Source: Ectocarpus siliculosus (Eukaryota > Sar > Phaeophyceae > Ectocarpales > Ectocarpaceae). From it: DNA of 39,005 nucleotides. Within the stretch, counting starts at the first letter, position 1; each line of letters starts with the position of its first letter. Under the pieces are notes generated by a model. The model was not told the origin of the DNA and searched no databases. It was given only the letters and a program-made list of their open reading frames with translations. The translations under genes were made by a program, and so were the position numbers. Shown one piece after another: positions 32,505 to 39,005 of the stretch. The stretch lies in contig FN649741.1 of NCBI GenBank assembly GCA_000310025.1, positions 1,436,750 to 1,475,754 on the forward strand, in the 5' to 3' direction.

Positions 32505-32955
32505 CAAGCAAGCGTGTTTTCGTGGTCGGAACGTCGGTCAGACCGTCGCCAATCCGAGTCCCCGATTGAATCCGTTGACGGGCAGACGGAGTGCGTTGTA
32601 CGCGCTAGCTTCACTCGGAGAGTGCCGAAACGGGGAATACTGCGGGCCAAATGCAGTGTACTACTGCTGTACTACTGTGGTACTGTGGGCATCGAATTCG
32701 ACCAAAATGCGGTGGAATAGGTACCGGTTGAGGGCCGCGAAAAAAAAGGGCAGGTTTAATTAAGGAATAAATAATAAAAATGCTGTCTGGGAAATCGTAG
32801 ACATACAGGTACTTTTCTGACGCTATGAATCCATTGCTAATCTGTCTCAGACTCTTTTCTATGATGGAGATGGCTTCGTGGTGTCATATTAAGAAAAAAA
32901 AAAAAAAACACACACACAGAAAGACTACCCATTCGAGATATACCCGCAGTCGACC
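32505..32955 (+). repeat. repeat modules M2, M4 and M3 downstream of the RGS gene
   Basis: M2 (CGTGTTTTCGTGGTCGGA, 32512) recurs at 37645. M4 (GCGGTGGAATAGGTACCGG, 32708) recurs at 37874. M3 (AGAAAGACTACCCATTCGAG, 32919) recurs at 37538. The order of modules differs on the two sides of the RGS gene. Confidence 0.8.
32805..32907 (+). repeat. inverted repeat, left copy
   Basis: Contains TTTCTGACGCTATGAATCCA and CAGACTCTTTTCTATGATGG and ends in an A-run. The reverse complement of 38575-38684 matches it closely over about 100 bp. Confidence 0.9.
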
Positions 32956-33301
32956 GGTTTGTTGAAGCGCAGACAGCACAAACCGTTGTTTATTGAAACC
33001 CTTCGGATTGTCCAACCGTTATTACGTGAAAAGAGTATCACGTCGTACGAGGCCCAAAGCACGAGAGAGTGTTTCGATCACTCTGTCGAAGCAAAGGGTC
33101 CAAAATTAACCGATTTCCTCGCTTTGCACCTCACGATCGCACTTCTTCGTCAAGGAAAGGAAGGAGAGGCTAACGTCCCTGCACTCTAGACTCCCATACG
33201 AAGGACATTTGGACCTTGGTCCTTGTGCTCAGTTGAAAAGCCTGGCTCCGAGATGTCGCTGATGTACATGTAGCCGGCTCCTGAAATCCGCGCTTCACGG
33301 A

Positions 33302-33592
33302 TCAGTGTCGCCCGCCTCTTGTTTTGGAAACGATGCGAGAAGTGAATGAATGACGTGTCCACTTCAAGGTGTGCCTTGTGGAACCTCTGTGCACAGGAGA
33401 CTTAGACATGCTGTTCGCAGCCGCGTCGCAATGTTCCCGCCCCTCGTCGCCTGATGCTATGATATCTATGGCCAAGAGACCTTCGGCGATGCGCTGATAC
33501 CTCTCCGTAGCCTGGAACTTCGCTAGAAGGTTGTCCGCCAGCATCTGGCTCGTCTGTGTCTCGGCTAGTGTGAAGATGTCAGCCCTGCCATC
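33302..33592 (-). CDS. 7TM-RGS gene exon 8 (RGS end and tail)
   Basis: Acceptor CTCTCAG|GATG to TGA at 33304-33302. DGRADIFTLAETQTSQMLAD, then NLLAKFQATERYQRI, matches the last RGS helices (F..A...v..lL..d...rF..s..y). A Ser/Arg-rich tail of about 50 residues follows. Confidence 0.88.
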   Translation of the reverse strand, partial: DGRADIFTLAETQTSQMLADNLLAKFQATERYQRIAEGLLAIDIIASGDEGREHCDAAANSMSKSPVHRGSTRHTLKWTRHSFTSRIVSKTRGGRH

Positions 33593-36500
33593 CTGAGAGG
33601 AGAGTGAGTCGGAACGGACAATTTCGTGCACAGCAACAAAACACAAACCACGGTGAGTGAGGAATCAGCCAGTATTTTTTCAGCCTAGGAGAAACCTATG
33701 GACTTGGCCAAAAGGACGCTGGTATTGCGAGAGCCGATGACTGGCCACTGTACTGTACCTTCAAGAGGATGAAGTTCTGCACACGTGGAAATATTGCTAT
33801 ACTTTGTACATGGAAACAAAATGACAATGCGTCTGAAGAATCCCGTATATGGAAATCGAGGAAACGGTAGTTCGAGAACACATTGTTTACCGTGTCTAGT
33901 TCCTTGAATCTGGCCTCGTCGACGTCGCGCATGACTCCGGTCCTTGCACGACAGTCAATATTGACTTCATACGAAGAGCCGGACTTGATGAACTTGTTCA
34001 CGATTGCGACAAACTCCTTGAACAGGGCGTCGTCATCGGCTTCAACCGCGTAGATTGAGTCACGGAAAGCCGCCACCTCCCTCAGAAGCAAGATCGACTG
34101 CGATTGTTTTTGGTGTTGATGCGCGTGCGGGCGTGCAGGCAGGGAGGGCAGGGAAGCAGTCTGTCAGACAATGGGTCGATATAGATAGGCTGTCATGAAG
34201 ACGCTGACGTACTACATGTAAGCTACTTCCCTTAATCCTACTCTATTGCTAGACAACTCTCACCTCTCCGCAGAGTGCCTTTTGGCAAAAGCTATCGAAA
34301 GCTTCCAGGAGGGGAGGAGTGTTTATGATTGTTTCAAGGCGGCCCAGCTGAATCGTGCTCAGCGGCCTTGAAGTACAGGTGACATGCATGGTCTCATTCA
34401 TCCCAACAGCGACCTTGCCGCTCGCGCTCCTTCTCCATGGGACGTAGGGAAACCAGGGAACGTGATAGTCCTTTCGGTCGGACGATTGCCGCAGAACTTC
34501 CCTCACCGGTTTGATGTTCCTGAGATTCGATAGACACACGAAACAAGAAAAAGCAAGATAAATCCAGTCGCAAATTATGTAGAGAGTAACGTTTGACCGC
34601 AAGTTTCGAAAAATGACCCGCAAGTGCAAATCATAAAATCATGACTTATCGATTCGGTGCGTCTATTCCGGCGGGAATCAGTTGGGCAGAACATACGGCC
34701 TAACTAGCCACGCTGTTGGCTGGGGCTCATTGTGAAGACATGAATCCAGACCGCAGACTTCATGGGCGCAACGACAGCGGCCCCTCGTCACTCACGTGAT
34801 CCACAAGGCGGTGTGGAAGCGGACGACCATGAATACGACCATGTGCATACGCATGAGGGTCGGAGTATAGAACTCTCCAGCAGCTTTCATTCCCATGACC
34901 ATCGCTGCATCAAGACATTCACAACACCATACCGAACGGAAGTTAAGGATGGACAGATGCAAGCAGGTGAATAGCGTTGCTCGGGGTAAGGCTCCGGGAG
35001 CTTCACGCAAAACGCTGCACCAGCGACAATTGAAACTGGGGTGCCCATTCGTTCTTGTCGTGCCCGCCCGTGGAACGCACACCAGCATGTTCCACACAAA
35101 TGAGATGCCCTGGCTTTTGACACAGTTGTGTTGTATCCAGCACTTGCTACCGAGAGTGGGAAGCAACAAAAGAGAGAAGGTATTTTTCTCAGGCGAAATT
35201 AATATTTTTTGTGTTGGACGTCTTTTTCTAGATGGCACAAACAAACCACGGCAGTCACACCGTGAAAGAAAATCCGTGGGCATCCTTCTTGGGCATTTTA
35301 GCAATGGATGTAGAGATGAGAGCTGCAGCATTTTTGTCTGATGTTTGTTGCAAGGATTGTCTCCCCACCGAGCCGTGCTGGTTTGTTGTGGTAGCTGTTG
35401 CGGCGTCTTCAGCTCAGTCCCTTACATGAATGAAAACAGCATCGGAGCCGAGAAAAGGCCGTGGTGAGGCAGCCTCCTTCAGCTTGGAACCACACGAAGC
35501 ATTTCCACACACAAGCCCTTATTTCGCGCGGTCGTACAATACCCACGCACAACGCTAAGCTCACCCACGGCTACGATAGAGAACCGTCCGACGGCCACAA
35601 TCTCCTTGGACGTGTTGAACAAGTCGTTGGTTTTCTTTAGTGTGCGGTAAAGATAGGCGCTAGCGCCGACAGTCAGCAGCATGTCCAGATTCATCACAAT
35701 TGGCATCTTTCCGGCCACCCTGAAAGTTTTCAAAAGGGCGAAACAAGCAGGGGACCGGCCATAGTTTCAATTGACGCGTATTCGGTACTTTTGTGTACCA
35801 GGTAGCTGCAACACGTGGCACATCGAAGTTTTCGAGCGCGCTTTGTTGGTGAGTGAGGCAGTACTACAATGGCCCCTGGGTCTATCATTCTACCAAAAGT
35901 GAACAAAACAAGTGGTGATCGAGGGAGGGAGAAGGCTTGCAGAACTCCTAACTGGCAGATTCGGAACTCACATGGGAACCCCGTACGTAGGTACAAAGGA
36001 CCACACGACCACCTGTAGCACAAGAAAGATTGCCAGGACGATCGGGATAAAGTTGCGTTCCCGGAGGAACGAACCCCACCGCTGCCGGCTCCGCGGTGTG
36101 AACATGATCAACAACCGCACGCCGCGGAGAATGTAGGTGGCCGTGAAAGAAAGCATCAGTGGAACGCACAGGATTTTTTCCGGCCCCGCACTCATGTCAT
36201 AGGTCAGCGTCATCCCAATGATTTCGGGACCAGAGATGAGAATCCCGATAGCGCCGGACATAACCGCCAGCATAGGAGACCTGCAGAGTGAGTATGGAGG
36301 AGGGCGGGGGGGGGCGGGAGTCGTGAATCGAGGACGAGGTGTACTCGTTCATCATACATGCGGTGTTCGTGAGGCCATAGACCCCGCATTCGTACAAAGC
36401 CGAGGCGGAGCTCGCCTTTCGGGCCCTCCCCGGATCAAGCTCAAAATGTACCAAGCGATGATCGGTGAGTCGCATAAAGCATCAACAAAAGTTGTCTTGC

Positions 36501-37181
36501 ATATCGGTGACAGCCTCTAACGGTTTGCCCATTTTCTGGTGCCCCCACTTAGTTCCAAGAGACCGCCTTGCGCTATACCGCCTCGTGGGTACCTCACCAT
36601 TTAACACCATGTGGAATGATCATTCCTCCTTTGCGGGGATAAGGTTTCTCAACCCGCACAAGACGGTCTGCTCTTTAGCTCTCTCGGTCTTCCTTCAGAA
36701 TAATTTCGTGCATTTTCCAAAGTAAAAAGTATCCAATTAATGCAGGCTAATCTATGCTGATTTAAACTCATCTTCCACTGACAGACTGGTGAAACCGAAG
36801 CCGTGGTATCGCTAGATCTACATGGTTGATTATTGTGTGGTCCCTCCACAATACTACAATTTGGAATGTCCGCTCCCGCAACCTGCACCTTCCCGCCATC
36901 GGGAGTTACATCGGCTCACGAATACGGCAGTTGTCCCTTTTTAAGTGCTTATCGCCGGGCAGTCAAACGAAAAATCTCATGCGGGTCCCCCTACCCTCCC
37001 TTTGGTGTGAATGTCAAACACAGATAGATGCACACCTGAGCGCGATGAAGAACTCTTTTCGGAGTTGTCCCATTGCGGCGCAGTAGCTCAGGCTCACGAG
37101 AGAAAACACAACCGTGTAAGACAGAATGACCACGTCGATGAAAAGCTGTAGCCACGACCGCGGCGCGAATGCAGTCGCCAT
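33302..37181 (-). CDS. seven-transmembrane protein with C-terminal RGS domain
   Basis: Proteins of this build (as in plant RGS1) are plasma-membrane proteins whose RGS domain speeds GTP hydrolysis by G-alpha. Exons are 37181-37036, about 36425-36330 (borders uncertain), 36280-35972, 35719-35565, 34904-34796, 34519-34264, 34097-33891 and 33592-33302. From exon 3 on, every phase agrees (2,1,2,0,0). The protein is about 520 residues. Exon 1 carries TM1 (FIDVVILSYTVVFSLVSLSY). Exon 3 carries VPLMLSFTATYILRGVRLLI and FIPIVLAIFLVLQVVVWSFV. Exon 4 carries MNLDMLLTVGASAYLYRTLK and KTNDLFNTSKEI. Exon 5 adds the last TM. The RGS domain spans exons 6-8, starting LETIINTPPLLEAFDSFCQK, with LCGESILLLREVAAFRD as helices 3-4 and FIKSGSSYEVNID as the core before helix 6. 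No signal peptide is obvious. Confidence 0.88.
33891..34097 (-). CDS. 7TM-RGS gene exon 7 (RGS core)
   Basis: 69 codons between acceptor ATCGCAG|TCG and donor GACACG|GTAAAC. SILLLREVAAFRDSIYAVEA, then EFVAIVNKFIKSGSSYEVNI, is the core RGS helix bundle. It ends DEARFKELDT. Confidence 0.9.
34264..34519 (-). CDS. 7TM-RGS gene exon 6 (linker and RGS start)
   Basis: 256 nt between acceptor AATCTCAG|GAAC and donor GGAGAG|GTGAGA. The first 45 codons are a polar linker. The RGS domain starts at QLGRLETIINTPPLLEAFDS and reaches QKALCGE. Confidence 0.87.
34796..34904 (-). CDS. 7TM-RGS gene exon 5
   Basis: 109 nt between acceptor GATGCAG|CGAT and donor ATCAC|GTGAGT. It encodes GEFYTPTLMRMHMVVFMVVR, the last membrane segment before the cytoplasmic part. 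Both phases agree with the neighbouring exons. Confidence 0.78.
35565..35719 (-). CDS. 7TM-RGS gene exon 4
   Basis: 155 nt between acceptor CTTTCAG|GGTG and donor CCGTGG|GTGAGC. It completes the Met of exon 3 and encodes a transmembrane helix, then the YRTLKKTNDLFNTSKEI loop typical of 7TM-RGS proteins. Confidence 0.87.
35972..36280 (-). CDS. 7TM-RGS gene exon 3
   Basis: 309 nt between acceptor CTCTGCAG|GTCT and donor CCCAT|GTGAGT. It encodes MLAVMSGAIGILISGPEIIG plus two further long hydrophobic helices separated by the basic loop TPRSRQRWGSFLRER. Confidence 0.88.
36330..36425 (-). CDS. 7TM-RGS gene exon 2 (borders uncertain)
   Basis: The frame ARKASSASALYECGVYGLTN followed by TACMMNEYTSS fits the second transmembrane region. 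The acceptor GGGGAG|G gives the right phase. No strong donor in phase 2 is visible; a weak GTCCTC would leave an intron of only about 50 bp. The borders need transcript data. Confidence 0.5.
37036..37181 (-). CDS. 7TM-RGS gene exon 1
   Basis: From ATG (37181) to GCTCAG|GTGTGC, 48 codons plus two nucleotides. It encodes the first transmembrane helix and a short cytoplasmic turn (GQLRKEFFIALR). Confidence 0.8.
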
Positions 37182-37339
37182 CGGCCGCCGGCGAAAAACA
37201 CACTGGTCGGTTGAACGTGGACGTGTCGGGGCTCGGTCGACCTACGGTGCGATTACAATGCCAGTCGGGTAATGCGCGCAAACACTCATGCAGCATCTAG
37301 TTGACTTAAGGTAAGCACCGCAGAAAGAAGGCGGGGCAA

Positions 37340-37920
37340 CAGACGTAACAAAAGAAAAACGCAGCAAGCCTTGGGAAGCCCCATGTGTTTGCCTTCTCCT
37401 GCGTGGCCCCTGCCGATACGTCTATGTAGTACCGAACGGTGCGGACAGATTTTGGCAGACGACTACTACTACTACTGTCGATGTCGCACGACAGGAAGAC
37501 GACAGACAGAAGTAAGGAAAAATAAAAACACACACAGAAAGACTACCCATTCGAGATATACCCACAGTCGAACGGGATGTGGTGGAGTCTTTTCAGTGAG
37601 TGGAGGGAAACCGGCTGGGTACTGAAGTCTAACTCACCTTGAGCGTGTTTTCGTGGTCGGACCGACGGTCAGATTCTCCTGTGCGACCTCGGCCGATACG
37701 TCTAGTACCGAACGGGTCGGACAGATTTCGGCAGACGACTACAGTACACTAATGTCGACGTCGCACGACAGAAGACGACAGAAGTAAGGAATAATAAACA
37801 CACACACAGAAAGAAGTCTAATATTATTATAATTCGCCCACAGTTATAATTCGGCATCGAATCTAGCCCCAAATGCGGTGGAATAGGTCCCGGTTGAGGG
37901 CCGTGAAAAAAACGGGCGAG
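37340..37920 (+). repeat. repeat modules M1, M3, M2, M1, M4 upstream of the RGS gene
   Basis: M1 at 37350-37465 and 37676-37745, M3 at 37528-37572, M2 at 37645-37675 and M4 at 37852-37917. These are the same modules as at 31380-31500 and 32505-32955, in a different order. AGGAA(A)TAAT/AATAAA runs with CACACACA recur between them. Confidence 0.8.
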
Positions 37921-39005
37921 CACTCACTGCTGTACAGAATGACCCACGCCCTCAGCGAGGAACGCCCCAACGCCCATCCATCACAATTGCCGCGACTGCT
38001 GTTCCAAAGAACCAATCGGACCGCGCTACACACGACATCCCGTCACGATAAAAACCATGAAAAGGTTCAGTGCTCAGGCCATTTCCCGCATTTGGCTCAC
38101 TGCCAAAAGTCAAAGCCACGCGTACCAGCGGGAGCCACACACACACTGTGAAAGCCGCGCCTCACTTGGCGGCTGTGGGAGAGGCACGTAGTAGGCGAAT
38201 CGTCGTATACATAAACGAACGCTATCCTTCAACTGAGACGTTCCGCGGGTAAACACCCTTTTCTACAGCAATATGCAGGTTTGGTGATGGTATACTAACG
38301 CATCGGATGTCGTATAACGCGCGGTTCTTCTACTACATACATACAGTGTTTGTTGCTTCCTCGCCACAGCAGCCCTCCTCCCTTTTAGCACTCACGTGCC
38401 GTTCCGTCGCTCTCCTTGGTCGGGTTGGGAGGCCGGTGTGTGGGTGTGTGTGTGCTGAGTGACAGCAGTGCGCCTACAACTGCAACAACAGCAGTGCAGC
38501 GGCTGTGGTACGCTGCGGGTGGCGTGTGTGGCTGAGGTTTGGGTAGAGAAACACAGACAGAGTGATTTTTTTACTTTTTTTTCTTAGTACAAGTAAGTAT
38601 GACACAACGAAACCATCTCTATCATAGAAAAGAGTCTGAGAAAGATTAGCAATGAATTCATAGCGTCAGAAAGTACCTGCCTTTTCGCCCCGGTCCGGGT
38701 TCATTTTTGTTTTTGAAAAAGATCGCCGCCTCTACCTTTGAGATAGCCCCGGGGCGTTTTTGCACCACCAACCGCCGGTAGGTACAGGCTATTGTAGGCC
38801 AGCCAAGAAGCTGATAAAATGGTTGAAAGCCAAATACACCACGATTTTTACGAGATGGAACCTGAAAGTTTGACATGTGGTTCGTTCGTATTTGTAGCAC
38901 AACAAATACAACTGCAAGCCGTACTTTATACAAGGAAGGGCGATCGACGGCGACGATCGACGGAGCGACGGCGGCGCGATCGACGAAGGCGGCCCAAGGC
39001 CGCCC
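37921..39005. other. spacer to the right edge, no supported gene
   Basis: Apart from the inverted repeat at 38575-38684, I see only short ORFs. The last 70 bases hold repeated CGATCGACG units (38940, 38954, 38979) and a GGCGGCCCAAGGCCGCC hairpin. They may be the start of a repeat continuing outside the window. Confidence 0.4.
38575..38684 (-). repeat. inverted repeat, right copy
   Basis: Partner of 32805-32907 in opposite orientation. The two copies enclose the whole 7TM-RGS gene, about 5.7 kb apart. Confidence 0.9.

Noticed and set aside
32959-33189. 76-codon plus-strand ORF next to the RGS gene 3' end
   Set aside because: It looks mildly protein-like (ETLRIVQPLLREKSI), but it is short, starts at a repeat module and has no recognised family.

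Overview
The window looks like nuclear DNA of an intron-rich eukaryote, most likely a brown-alga-like stramenopile. The evidence is multi-exon genes on both strands with GT-AG introns mostly of about 0.1-0.7 kb, long spacers full of degenerate repeats, a flagellar/ciliary protein gene, a seven-transmembrane protein fused to an RGS domain, and a non-LTR retrotransposon relic. There are no bacterial operons, ribosome binding sites or rRNA genes. The organism assignment is an inference from gene content and intron style.

Layout, left to right. (1) 1-16221, minus strand: a carnitine-pathway 2-oxoglutarate/Fe(II) dioxygenase of the gamma-butyrobetaine / trimethyllysine hydroxylase family. Six exons are visible, all joined in phase 0, and the C-terminal part lies beyond the left edge. 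Its first intron is about 12.55 kb (3256-15807) and holds an array of diverged copies of one composite non-coding repeat (about 4878-15280). (2) 16222-17984: spacer between divergent genes, with a 74-bp near-perfect palindrome at 16360-16433. (3) 17985-20491 (perhaps to 20696), plus strand: an STPG2-like sperm-tail PG-rich repeat protein. (4) 21990-25560, minus strand: the N-terminal exons of a PYM (partner of Y14-Mago) homologue, followed by long low-complexity reading frames I do not recognise. (5) 25600-30110: a retroelement-poor to retroelement-rich spacer with a small intronless acidic ORF, a 103-bp tandem duplication, a 290-bp foldback and a broken LINE-type reverse transcriptase fragment. 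(6) 30828-31352: about 20 copies of a short perfect palindrome, the most unusual structure here. (7) 33302-37181, minus strand: a 7TM-RGS protein in eight exons, flanked by shuffled and inverted copies of one repeat family.

The genes do not form an obvious pathway. They cover carnitine biosynthesis, the axoneme, exon-junction-complex recycling and G-protein signalling, which is usual for a eukaryotic chromosome. Splice sites were chosen by eye from GT-AG consensus, phase agreement and family similarity. No alignment or gene predictor was run.
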